Origin: Mitsuaria sp. GD03876
GTDB taxonomy: Bacteria; Pseudomonadota; Gammaproteobacteria; Burkholderiales; Burkholderiaceae_C
Direction of reading: 5' to 3'
DNA: 64,000 nt
NCBI RefSeq assembly: GCF_029840635.1
Contig: NZ_JAOCCU010000014.1
Coordinates: forward strand, 62,001 to 126,000
Shown here: piece after piece, positions 55,268 through 63,330 of the stretch
Layout of the letters: each line of letters starts with the position of its first letter
Numbering within the stretch: position 1 is the stretch's first letter
The notes under the pieces: generated by a model
Database searches by the model: none
Told to the model about the DNA's origin: nothing
What the model saw: only the letters and a program-made list of their open reading frames with translations
Position numbers and translations under genes: made by a program

Positions 55268-58200
55268 TCAGGCATGAGACCCTCCGTCCGCAAGTCGCAC
55301 GCCGAGCGCCGACGTCGCTTCCGCGGGCCCCTGTGCGGCACTGTCGCGTCGGATGCGGAACCAGGCGGCGTACAGCGCCGGGACGAAGACGAGGGTCAGC
55401 GCCGTGGCCACCAGCAGGCCGCCCATGATCGCAATGGCCATCGGCCCCCAGAAGACGCTGTGCGTGAGCGGGATCATGGCCAGCACCGCCGCCGCGGCGG
55501 TCAGCACAACCGGACGCGAGCGCCGGACCGTGGCCTCGACGATCGCGGCCCAGGGCGCGATGCCGCGGGCGATGTCCTGGTCTATCTGGTCGACCAGGAT
55601 GATCGAGTTGCGCATGATCATGCCGCTCAAAGCGATCACGCCCAGCAGCGCGACGAAGCCAAAGGGTGCGTTGAAGAGCAGGAGCGCCGGCACCACGCCG
55701 ATCAGCGCCAGCGGTGCCGTCATGAACACCATGAACAAGCGCGAGAAGCTCTGCAGCTGGATCATCAGCAGCGTCAGCATCACCGCGAACATCGCGGGGA
55801 ACACGGCGAACAAGGCCACGTTGGCCTTGTCGCTCTCCTCGATCGCTCCGCCTTCCTCGATGCGGTAGCCCGCCGGCAAGCTGTCGATGATCGGCTGGAG
55901 CGACGGCCGGATCCTGGTCGTGGCGTCGGGACCTTGGACGCCATCGACCACGTCGCTGCGAACGGTAAGTGCCATGTCGCGGTTGCGCCGCCACAGCACC
56001 GGCTCTTCGAAGCCCGGTTCGACGCGGGCCACCTGCGACAGCGGCACGGTGTCGCCACCGCGCGTGAACAGTTGCAGGTCCCCCAACTGGCCGATGTGCT
56101 TGCGCTCTTCGGGCGACGCCCGCACCACCACGTCGATGAGTTCCTCGTCGCGACGGATCTGCGTCACCGGCGCGCCGTCCAGCACGGTCTGCACCAGACC
56201 TTGGATGTCCGCCGTGGACAGGCCCAGCAGCCGTGCCTTGTCCTGGTCGACATGGACCTGCATCGAGCGGACCTGCTCGTTCCAGTCCAGCTGCGTGTCG
56301 CGCACCAGCGCGCTCTGACGCATCGTGTCGCGCACGCGGTAGGCGATCTCGCGCACCTGCGCCTTGTCCGGGCCGATGACGCGGAATTGCACCGGGAAGC
56401 CCACCGGCGGTCCGAACTCCAGACGCGTGACCCGCGCGTTGACGTCAGGGAATGCCTCGTCCTTGTCGAACAGGGTCATGAGGCGCACGCGCACGCGTTC
56501 GCGCTGCTCGGTACCCGCCGTCTTGATGACGAACTGGGCGAATCCAGGGTTTGGCAGTTCCGGTTGGATCGACAGGTAGAAGCGCGGCGTGCCGCCACCG
56601 GTGTAGGCGGTAAAGAACTCGATGTCGGGGTCCTTCGCGAGCCGAGCCTCGAGCAGCTTCACCTGGGCGGACGTGGCGGCGAACGACGCCCCTTCGCGCA
56701 AGCGAAGGTCGACCAGCAGTTCTGGCCGCGAGGCGGTGGGGAAGAACTGCTGCTGCACCGCCAGCATGCCGGCACCGGACATGGCGAAGACCAGCACCGT
56801 GATGGCGAGCACCCAGGCCCGGCGATGCACCGCCCAGTCGACGATGCCGCGCAGCCGCCGGTAGACGGGACGGTCGTACGGGTCATGGTGGGGGCCGTGG
56901 CCGTGTCGGATGGCCAGGTTCTTCGGCAGCAGCAGCACGCCAAGGTAAGGTGTGAAAACGACCGCCACCAGCCAGGACAGGATCAGCGCCGTTCCGACGA
57001 CCCAGAAGATGCCACCCGCGTACTGGCCGGCAATCGACTTCGCGAAGCCCACCGGCATGAACCCGGCTGCCGTGACCAGCGTGCCGGTCAGCATCGGAAA
57101 CGCGGTGGACGTGTAGGCGTAAGTAGCCGCGCGCAGGCGGTCCCAGCCCTCCTCCAGCTTCACCACCATCATCTCGACGGCGATGATGGCGTCGTCCACC
57201 AGCAGCCCCAGCGCGATGATCAGCGCCCCGAGCGAAATGCGGTCGAGGTTCCAGCCGGCGGCGTGCATCACGGCCGCCACCAGCGCGAGCACCAGCGGCA
57301 CCGATGCAGCGACCACGACGCCGGTACGCCAGCCCAGGAACAGGAAGGACACCGCCAGCACGATCGCCAGAGCCTCCAGGAAGGAGCGCTCGAACTCCCA
57401 GACCGACTCCGCCACCACGCGCGGTTGGTCGGCGTACTGCTGGATTTCGACCCCGGCCGGGATCTCTTGCTTGATCTCGACGAGCCGCTGCTGCAGCGCC
57501 TTGCCGAAGTCCAGCACATTGCCGTTCTTCTGCATGGTCACGCCGATGGCCAGCACCGGCACGCCGTTGTGACGAATGCTGAAGCTGGGCGGGTCCTCGT
57601 ATCCGCCACGCACGGTCGCGATGTCCGCCATGCGCAGCACCCGGCCGCCGACTTCCAGCGTGACGTTGGCGACGTCCGCGGCGCTCTTGAGCCCACCGTC
57701 CACCCGCACGTGCACACGGTCGTGCGTGGCGTCCGCCGAACCGGCGGGCGTCACGAGGTTCTGGCGCGCCAGCGCGTCGAACACGGCCGTCGGCGGGATA
57801 CCAAGGGAGGCTAGACGCCGGGTCGAGAGCTCCACGTACACCCGCTCGGCCTGCTTGCCCAGCACGTCGACCTTGGCGGCGCCAGGCACGCTCTGGAGGC
57901 GGCGCTTCACGTCCTCGGTGAGCGTCAGCAGTTCGGCCATCGACAGGTCCGGGGCGCTCAATGCATACAGCACGCTGTAACGGTCGTTGTACTCGTCGTT
58001 GAAGAACGGCCCGCGTACGCCTTCGGGGAGCTCCTGGCGCATGTCGCCGATCTTCTTGCGCACTTGGTACCACGCGTTCTCAAGTTCCTCCTTGCTGCTG
58101 CCGCCCTTCATCCATAGCGTGATGCCGCCATATCCCTGGCGCGCGAAGCTGCGCACGTAATCGAAGTGGTCCAGCTCCTGCAGGCGGCGCTCGATGCGGT

Positions 58201-58402
58201 TGAGCACCTGGTCCTGCACGTCCTGCGCCGTGGCGCCGGGCCAGGCGACGATGGCCGTCATCTGCGGCACGTCGAAATTCGGGTCCTCGAGCCGACCCAG
58301 TCGGCTGAAGGAGATGCTGCCGACGATGAGCGTCAGGATGATCAGGAACAGCACCATCGGCCGATGCGTGACCGCCCACTCGGAGAGATTGAAGCGTTTC
58401 AT
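55268..58402 (-). CDS. RND efflux pump permease subunit
   Basis: Proton-driven inner-membrane exporter of the AcrB/HAE1 type. 1,044 residues with the typical 12-segment topology: one segment near the N-terminus (MVLFLIILTLIVGSISFSRL), a large periplasmic loop, and a central group with LGLLVDDAIIAVEMM (transmembrane-4 acidic pair). A second large loop follows, and the last group contains LIGVVPALLLFNAPFGFVALLGVIA. The start MKRFNLSEWAVTH at 58402 overlaps the adaptor stop by four bases. Substrates are unknown; drugs, solvents or metabolites are all possible. Confidence 0.95.
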   Translation of the reverse strand: MKRFNLSEWAVTHRPMVLFLIILTLIVGSISFSRLGRLEDPNFDVPQMTAIVAWPGATAQDVQDQVLNRIERRLQELDHFDYVRSFARQGYGGITLWMKGGSSKEELENAWYQVRKKIGDMRQELPEGVRGPFFNDEYNDRYSVLYALSAPDLSMAELLTLTEDVKRRLQSVPGAAKVDVLGKQAERVYVELSTRRLASLGIPPTAVFDALARQNLVTPAGSADATHDRVHVRVDGGLKSAADVANVTLEVGGRVLRMADIATVRGGYEDPPSFSIRHNGVPVLAIGVTMQKNGNVLDFGKALQQRLVEIKQEIPAGVEIQQYADQPRVVAESVWEFERSFLEALAIVLAVSFLFLGWRTGVVVAASVPLVLALVAAVMHAAGWNLDRISLGALIIALGLLVDDAIIAVEMMVVKLEEGWDRLRAATYAYTSTAFPMLTGTLVTAAGFMPVGFAKSIAGQYAGGIFWVVGTALILSWLVAVVFTPYLGVLLLPKNLAIRHGHGPHHDPYDRPVYRRLRGIVDWAVHRRAWVLAITVLVFAMSGAGMLAVQQQFFPTASRPELLVDLRLREGASFAATSAQVKLLEARLAKDPDIEFFTAYTGGGTPRFYLSIQPELPNPGFAQFVIKTAGTEQRERVRVRLMTLFDKDEAFPDVNARVTRLEFGPPVGFPVQFRVIGPDKAQVREIAYRVRDTMRQSALVRDTQLDWNEQVRSMQVHVDQDKARLLGLSTADIQGLVQTVLDGAPVTQIRRDEELIDVVVRASPEERKHIGQLGDLQLFTRGGDTVPLSQVARVEPGFEEPVLWRRNRDMALTVRSDVVDGVQGPDATTRIRPSLQPIIDSLPAGYRIEEGGAIEESDKANVALFAVFPAMFAVMLTLLMIQLQSFSRLFMVFMTAPLALIGVVPALLLFNAPFGFVALLGVIALSGMIMRNSIILVDQIDQDIARGIAPWAAIVEATVRRSRPVVLTAAAAVLAMIPLTHSVFWGPMAIAIMGGLLVATALTLVFVPALYAAWFRIRRDSAAQGPAEATSALGVRLADGGSHA

Positions 58403-59532
58403 GAGCTGCTCTTGGCGACGGAGGCGGTTGCGGCATCGGGGGCCCGCTCGATGGCGCGCACGGCTGTGCCCGCATCGAGCTTCTGGGCGCCCACGCTGAC
58501 GACCTTGCTGCCCGAGGCGAGGCCCGTGACCTGAACCGTGGCGTCGTCGTTGGCCACCACCTGGACCGGTGTGAAGACGAGGCCGGAACCCTTGGCGTTC
58601 ACGGTCCACACGCCCGCGGGTCCGCTGCCCTTGACCAAGGCACTCACGGGCAGCAACGCGGTCGCGGGGCCCGTGTGCGGGGCCGACAGCGTCAACTGCA
58701 TCGTGCTGCCCAGCGGCAGCGCTGCCACGGGCTCGCGAGAGGCGGGGGCGGCCGAGTAGCGGGCGCGGTAGGTCCGGCCTTGCGCGCTGGCCTGAGGCGA
58801 GAGCTCGCGCAGCACGAGGCGGACCTGCGATGTCGGATCGTTCCAGGCGGTCGCCGTGGCGACCAGGCTCCGTGCTCGGAGGACCCAGTCCTCGGGCAGC
58901 TCCGCGACGATCTCGCGGTCACCGTCACGGGCGAGCGACAGCACCGGTTGCCCTTCCGCAACCACCTGGCCGCGCTCGAAGCGCAGCGTCGTGACGACGC
59001 CTGCGTAAGGGGCGACCAGCGCCGCGTAGCCCTCGCGATTGCGCGCGAGCTCAAGCTGACGCTTCGCCTGGTCCAGGCGCGCTGCAGCGGCGTCGGCGCG
59101 GGCCTTCTGGCGCTCGTGGTCCGCGGCGCCGACCGATCCGTCCGCCAGCAATCGGCTGAAGCGCGCCTCGTCGGAGGCGGCCTGCTGCGCGTCGACGGAG
59201 GCGGCCTGCATCTGGTCCGCTGCGGCCTTCACCGCCAGCTGGTAGTCGGCCGGATCCAGCCGCGCCAGCACCTGGCCCGCCTTGACGCTGTCGCCGACTT
59301 CGATGAGCCGCTCGACCACTTTGCCGCCGGTCCGAAAGCCGAGTTCGGTCTCCACGCGGGCGCGAACCACCGACGTGAAGCTGCGAGTCTGTTTGGCGTT
59401 GGCCGTGGCCACGGTCGTCACGAAGACCGGCTTGACGGCGGCGCCCGGTGCCGGCCGTTCGCTGCAGGCCGTCAGCAGCAGGCCGGCGACGGCGAGGCCT
59501 GAAAGAAGGAGGGAGGAGAAGATCCTGTTCAC
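58399..59532 (-). CDS. RND efflux periplasmic adaptor (membrane fusion lipoprotein)
   Basis: 377 residues. The lipoprotein signal has lipobox LLTAC. The two lipoyl half-motifs are GGKVVERLIEVGDSVKAGQVLARLD and YAALVAPYAGVVTTLRFERGQVV, separated by a helical hairpin (about residues 105-170). The beta-barrel and membrane-proximal domains follow. It links the permease to the outer-membrane factor. It overlaps both neighbours by four bases (ATGA), making a tightly coupled operon. Confidence 0.93.
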   Translation of the reverse strand: MNRIFSSLLLSGLAVAGLLLTACSERPAPGAAVKPVFVTTVATANAKQTRSFTSVVRARVETELGFRTGGKVVERLIEVGDSVKAGQVLARLDPADYQLAVKAAADQMQAASVDAQQAASDEARFSRLLADGSVGAADHERQKARADAAAARLDQAKRQLELARNREGYAALVAPYAGVVTTLRFERGQVVAEGQPVLSLARDGDREIVAELPEDWVLRARSLVATATAWNDPTSQVRLVLRELSPQASAQGRTYRARYSAAPASREPVAALPLGSTMQLTLSAPHTGPATALLPVSALVKGSGPAGVWTVNAKGSGLVFTPVQVVANDDATVQVTGLASGSKVVSVGAQKLDAGTAVRAIERAPDAATASVAKSSS

Positions 59533-61016
59533 TGAGGCATCCTTGCGGCAAGTGAAGTCATGTCGGTGTCGGGCAAGGTCGTGGGGAACCCACCGCCCAG
59601 GGCTTTGTAGAGCTGCACGTCGGCCAACGCCTGCTGCAGGCGGCTCTCGGACAGGGCCAGCTCGCTGGCCAGCACGGAGCGCTGCACGTCCAGAAGAACC
59701 AGCAGGTCAATCTGTCCTTCTCGCCGCAGCGACTCGGCACGTTGCAGCGAGCGACGACGGTGCTCGACGGTGAGCGCGAGGGCCTCGTGGCGCTGAACCT
59801 CCTGCGAGCGCACGAGCAGGCTGTCCTCGACTTCCTGGACGGCCACCAGCACCGCCTTCTGCCAGCCCAGCAAGGCCTCGTCGGCGCGCGCGGACTGCAC
59901 GCGCACGCCGGCATCGATCCGACCGGCGTTGAAGACGGGCATCGCGAAGGCCAGCGCGATGTTGGAGAAATGCGCCGGCGCGAGATCGAGCGCGTTGAGC
60001 CGCAAGTCTTGGCGGCCCACCAAGGCGTTCAGGAACAGCTTGGGCCACCACTGGGCGCGGGCCTCGGCCGTGCGCAGCGCCTCGGCCCCGACACGCGCCT
60101 CGGCTGCGACCAGGTCGGGGCGGCGCCTCAGCAGCTCGCTGGGCTGGCCCGCCGCGATGGCGCGCGCCGCTGGCCAGGCGAAGCCACTGTCCGCGTCGAC
60201 GACACGCGCCGACGGATTGCGGCCCAGCAAGACGGCCAGTTGGGTCTGCGTGGTGCCGACCAGCATGCGCAGCGCCGGCACCTGAGCGTCCAGTGCGTCC
60301 GCTTCGGCGCGCGCGCGGTCATGGTCGAACGCGCTGGCCTGGCCTTCGCGCAACCGGCTTTCGACCCGGCTCGCGGTGTCCCGTTGCGCCTTCGCCAGGG
60401 CCTCGACGAGGCGCAACCTCTCATCGGCGCTGCGCAGCACGAAGTAATGGCGCGCGACCTCGCTGGCGACAAGCAGGCGGGCGCCTTGCACGCCTGCCGC
60501 TGCCGCCCTGGAGTCGGCCTGCGCTGCGTCACGCGCAGCCCGAACGCCCCCGGCCAGGTCGATCTCCCAGGACACGTCGATGCCGGCGCGCAGCGCGCGC
60601 GTGTCGGGCATCCCCTGCTTCACCGGTTCAGGCAAGCCGCTGCTGCTGCGCGAGGCGGAAGCCTGCACGCCCACCGTCGGCCACAGGCGGGAAGCCTGGG
60701 CATCCGCGCCCGCCCGGGCCTGGGCGACGCGCTGGAGCGCGATGGCGATGTCCTGGTTGGCGCCCAGTGCTTCCTCCACCAGCGCGGTGAGAGCGGGATC
60801 TCCCCAGTCGGCCCACCACGCAGTGCCCGCGGCTGCGGCTGCGGCTTGCGCCTGCGTCCCATTGGCGTTGGCAAAGATCGCCGCAAGGGGCACCGAGAAC
60901 GGGGGGGCCTGCACGGCTGGTGTCGAGCACGCCGACAACGCGACCCCTGCCGCGAGCGACAGGAGGCGGGTTGCCGCGGGGGCCGATCTGCGGTTGCGCC
61001 GGGAGGAGGAGGTCAT
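59529..61016 (-). CDS. RND efflux outer-membrane factor (NodT family)
   Basis: 495 residues from the ATG at 61016; an in-frame ATG at 61028 is an alternative. The Arg-rich start leads to a lipobox (GVALSACS). Two repeated OMF halves follow: WWADWGDPALTALVEEALGANQDI, and later QPSELLRRRPDLVAAEARV, ALAFAMPVFNAGRIDAGV and QEVEDSLLVRSQE. It is the first gene of the pump operon, facing tetR across a 78-bp promoter/operator region. It forms the trimeric TolC-like exit channel. Confidence 0.93.
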   Translation of the reverse strand: MTSSSRRNRRSAPAATRLLSLAAGVALSACSTPAVQAPPFSVPLAAIFANANGTQAQAAAAAAGTAWWADWGDPALTALVEEALGANQDIAIALQRVAQARAGADAQASRLWPTVGVQASASRSSSGLPEPVKQGMPDTRALRAGIDVSWEIDLAGGVRAARDAAQADSRAAAAGVQGARLLVASEVARHYFVLRSADERLRLVEALAKAQRDTASRVESRLREGQASAFDHDRARAEADALDAQVPALRMLVGTTQTQLAVLLGRNPSARVVDADSGFAWPAARAIAAGQPSELLRRRPDLVAAEARVGAEALRTAEARAQWWPKLFLNALVGRQDLRLNALDLAPAHFSNIALAFAMPVFNAGRIDAGVRVQSARADEALLGWQKAVLVAVQEVEDSLLVRSQEVQRHEALALTVEHRRRSLQRAESLRREGQIDLLVLLDVQRSVLASELALSESRLQQALADVQLYKALGGGFPTTLPDTDMTSLAARMPQ

Positions 61017-61039
61017 GGGCCTATTCATTACTGGACTCA

Positions 61040-61085
61040 TTGGTACAGTAATGTGGTGCAGATATAGTGAACTGTCAAGTACACT
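61040..61085. promoter_or_regulatory. tetR promoter overlapped by a candidate TetR operator
   Basis: On the plus strand TTGGTA (61040-61045), a 17-base spacer and TATAGT (61063-61068) make a good sigma-70 promoter for tetR. An inverted repeat AGTGAACT-GTCA-AGTACACT (61066-61085, one mismatch) covers the -10 end and start point. A minus-strand TTGACA (61078-61073) lies inside the same repeat and could be the -35 of the pump operon, though its -10 is weak. One bound repressor could shut both directions. Confidence 0.65.
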
Positions 61086-61094
61086 AAATTTGCC

Positions 61095-61736
61095 ATGCCC
61101 GACCAGCCCGTTCCTGCTCCCAAGCCCCAGCGCGGGCGCCCGCGCGATCCCGAGCGCTGCAGGCGCATCCTGGAAGCGGCGCGAAGGCACTTCAACGAGC
61201 ATGGCCTGGAGCGCGCCAGCGTGGATGCCATCGCCGCGGAGGCCGGTGTGTCCAAGATGACCGTCTACAGCAACTTCGGCTCCAAGGAGAGGCTGTTCCA
61301 GGCGGTCGTGCACGAGAAGACAGCGACCACCGTGACTGGCAGCGAAGGCGCTGAATCTCTGGACCCGGACCAGCCTGAGAAGGCGCTGCTGGCGATCGGT
61401 GCGCGGTTTCTTGAATTGACCCGCGGGGACGACGCCCTGGGCACGTTGCGCTCTGTCTACGGCGTCGCAGGGGCGCAGCCGGAGGTTTGCCGTGAGTTCT
61501 ACAAGGACGGCCCCGAGCGATTTAACGGCGAGCTGGCGGCATACCTTCGCCGTGCCCACACGGCGGGGACGCTGAAGGTGCGCAACCCACTTCAGGCAGC
61601 GGACCTGTTCCTGTCGATGTTTCTGGGTGCGGGGCATTTCCGCGGCCTGCTGAAACTCGAGAAGCCGGCCGCCCGGGAGGACAGCGCCCTTCTACGCGAG
61701 GCTGTACGGGTATTCATGGCAGCCTACGGCGCGTAG
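61095..61736 (+). CDS. TetR-family repressor of the RND pump
   Basis: 213 residues. The N-terminal helix-turn-helix reads RILEAARRHFNEHGLERASV, then IAAEAGVSKMTVYSNFGSKERLF. The C-terminal ligand domain contains SVYGVAGAQPEVCREFYKDGPERF and resembles the AcrR/TetR_C group. It is divergent from the nodT-adaptor-permease operon with an overlapping promoter/operator, so it is the likely local repressor. A DUF4148-type terminator follows its stop. Confidence 0.9.
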   Translation: MPDQPVPAPKPQRGRPRDPERCRRILEAARRHFNEHGLERASVDAIAAEAGVSKMTVYSNFGSKERLFQAVVHEKTATTVTGSEGAESLDPDQPEKALLAIGARFLELTRGDDALGTLRSVYGVAGAQPEVCREFYKDGPERFNGELAAYLRRAHTAGTLKVRNPLQAADLFLSMFLGAGHFRGLLKLEKPAAREDSALLREAVRVFMAAYGA

Positions 61737-61800
61737 GCCCTGAAGCGGCGGCAACATCGCAGCGGAAGCGGACATCGGTCCCTGTCAGTCTGTTTTCTCA

Positions 61801-61832
61801 GCAAAACGCCCGGCAAGCCGGGCGTTCTGTTT
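61801..61832. terminator. DUF4148-type bidirectional terminator after tetR
   Basis: The same GCAAAACGCCCGGCAAGCC-type hairpin and CTGTTTGGAGCGATCGAAT context as the array terminators, nine kilobases from copy A3. It can stop tetR on the plus strand and belongs to the DUF4148 remnant that follows. Confidence 0.8.
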
Positions 61833-61848
61833 GGAGCGATCGAATCGA

Positions 61849-61926
61849 TCAGCGGGCGGCGACGCCTTCGGTCACTGCGGCCTTGGCGCGTTGGCCGCCA
61901 TTCAGCGAGAAGTCTTCGGTGCGATC
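61849..61926 (-). pseudogene. DUF4148 gene remnant with in-frame internal deletion
   Basis: Reading the minus strand gives GDRTEDFSLNGGQRAKA joined directly to AVTEGVAAR and stop. Relative to A2 this lacks the 23-residue block from EARYAEL to KEGKG, and everything 5' of GDRTED (signal peptide and first repeat) is absent. The frame is kept across the deletion. An ATG 27 bases upstream is in frame but gives only a ~35-residue peptide without export signal, so I call it a pseudogene. It is the sixth DUF4148 sequence in the window. Confidence 0.8.
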
Positions 61927-61954
61927 GCCAGGCAATCGCCTCCAGCCCGGCCCC

Positions 61955-61980
61955 ATCGTCGGCCGCTGACGGCCGACGAT
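61955..61980 (-). terminator. Perfect 11-bp hairpin downstream of the GH12 gene
   Basis: ATCGTCGGCCG (61955-61965), loop CTGA, CGGCCGACGAT (61970-61980). It lies 26 bases after the GH12 stop on its strand. There is no T-run, so termination would be weak or factor-assisted. Confidence 0.45.
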
Positions 61981-62005
61981 CACCTCCCATCAAATCACCT
62001 CCGGT

Positions 62006-62782
62006 TCACTTCACATTGACCGTGAAGTTCTTCGCGCCAAAGTTCATGCCGCCCGACGAGGACGTGATTTCAAAACCGTACTGGACGTCCCCCACGACCA
62101 GGTCGCCCATCCAGCCCAGGTTCTTCAGGTAGTTGAGGATGGCGCGCACGTCGACCGTCGTGTTGTTGGTCTTCGTGGTGCGCAGGAACGAATACACCAT
62201 GTTGTTGCCGTTGTTCCCGCGGTAGACATTCCAGGTGGAGCCGCCCACCGAGACGTTGGTGTAGACCGGAATGGCGCAGCCGGCGGAGGTCCAGTTGTAG
62301 GAGATCGGCTTGACGTTGCCGCAGCCGCCCGCCGTGCCGGTGTAGTTCAGCCAGAGCATGATCTCGTGGGCGTTGTTGCCCACCCAGATGTCGTAGGTGG
62401 ACTCCCACGCACCACCGGACGGCGTGGTCGCGCTGACGGTCGAGGTCAGGGTGGCCAGCGAGCTGATCGTGCGGTTCACCGTATAGCCAACGTGCGGATA
62501 GGACTTGATCCCGCCGGTGTTGGGCTGATCGGACCAGACGCCCCAGTCGGCATTGGAGTTGGCCCAGATGGTCTGAGCACCGGCGGCCAGGCCGCTGCAA
62601 GGCGACCAGACGTCGTTGTTGAAGCCGTAGCTGCCGTAGCTCCAGGTGGCGAACAGGTTGGCCGCCGAGCACGACGAGGTCGCCGGCGAGGAAGCGGCCC
62701 AGGTGGCGGCCTGCGCGCCCGAAGAGGCACAGGCCAGGGTGACAAGGGTTGCCGCGAGCAGGTGGCGATGGGTTGAATTCAT
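62006..62782 (-). CDS. Secreted glycoside hydrolase family 12 (endoglucanase/xyloglucanase-type)
   Basis: 258 residues from the ATG at 62782. The signal peptide ends SSGAQAATWA. The mature part shows WGVWSDQPNTGGIKSYPHVGY, DIWVGNNAHEIMLWLNYTG (the nucleophile Glu region), PISYNWTSAG, NMVYSFLRTT and the acid/base Glu in VQYGFEITSSSGGM, which together are the GH12 pattern. It probably hydrolyses beta-1,4-glucans such as cellulose or xyloglucan outside the cell, fitting a plant- or soil-associated life. It is monocistronic, and the subfamily cannot be told by eye. Confidence 0.85.
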   Translation of the reverse strand: MNSTHRHLLAATLVTLACASSGAQAATWAASSPATSSCSAANLFATWSYGSYGFNNDVWSPCSGLAAGAQTIWANSNADWGVWSDQPNTGGIKSYPHVGYTVNRTISSLATLTSTVSATTPSGGAWESTYDIWVGNNAHEIMLWLNYTGTAGGCGNVKPISYNWTSAGCAIPVYTNVSVGGSTWNVYRGNNGNNMVYSFLRTTKTNNTTVDVRAILNYLKNLGWMGDLVVGDVQYGFEITSSSGGMNFGAKNFTVNVK

Positions 62783-62910
62783 GGTCTCCGTGTCCTTGTT
62801 GAGGGCGCCGTGCCATCTGCCCCGGATGGGTGGCAATCGGCGAATTAATTCGAGCGCTCAACAATTAGTTCAACCATCGGGCTTACCCGGCGTTCACCCC
62901 TGCTCCCTCA

Positions 62911-63150
62911 TCACGGCCAGTTCAGGTCAATGCCGAGCATCTCGCCCAGGCCGAAGGTCAGAAGCAACAAGACCGCGAGCAACACGACGAAGACCACGAC
63001 CACGGTCACGCCCGCGCGGAGCACCGCGCGCTGCTTCGCCGCACCGTTCTCCTTCCTCGCCTGGTCGTAATGCCACTTGATGGCGAAGAACATGCCAATG
63101 GCCAGCACCGTGCCCTTGAACACGATGAAGACTGTGGGGACCCATTCCAT
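62911..63150 (-). CDS. Small two-segment membrane protein
   Basis: 79 residues from the ATG at 63150. Two hydrophobic segments, EWVPTVFIVFKGTVLAIGMFFAI without its first residue or two, and VTVVVVFVVLLAVLLLLTFGLG, flank a basic loop (KWHYDQARKENGAAKQRA). No family recognised. The Shine-Dalgarno is weak (AGAAGG, rather far). It lies between the GH12 gene and a divergent MocR-type regulator; no operon partner is evident. Confidence 0.6.
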   Translation of the reverse strand: MEWVPTVFIVFKGTVLAIGMFFAIKWHYDQARKENGAAKQRAVLRAGVTVVVVFVVLLAVLLLLTFGLGEMLGIDLNWP

Positions 63151-63330
63151 GATTCGTGATGGCCTTCTCTGTCGAGCCGCCACTGTGCGCTCGGCGGCCC
63201 AGAAAATACAGATTCAGATTCTTCCAAAAACACCAGATCAGATGGGCATCTGAGAGGGAATCCACAGTGAGCGGACTGTTGCCCATACAGTGCGATCGTT
63301 CCACGCACGGGCCATATCAGCCTCCCTCTC

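Noticed and set aside
55088-57814. 908-codon plus-strand open frame opposite the RND permease
   Set aside because: Antisense shadow; no family pattern, whereas the permease on the other strand is unmistakable.
61724-61993. Minus-strand 89-codon frame across the DUF4148 remnant
   Set aside because: It is in a different frame from the DUF4148 residues, and its composition is Arg-rich shadow-like.
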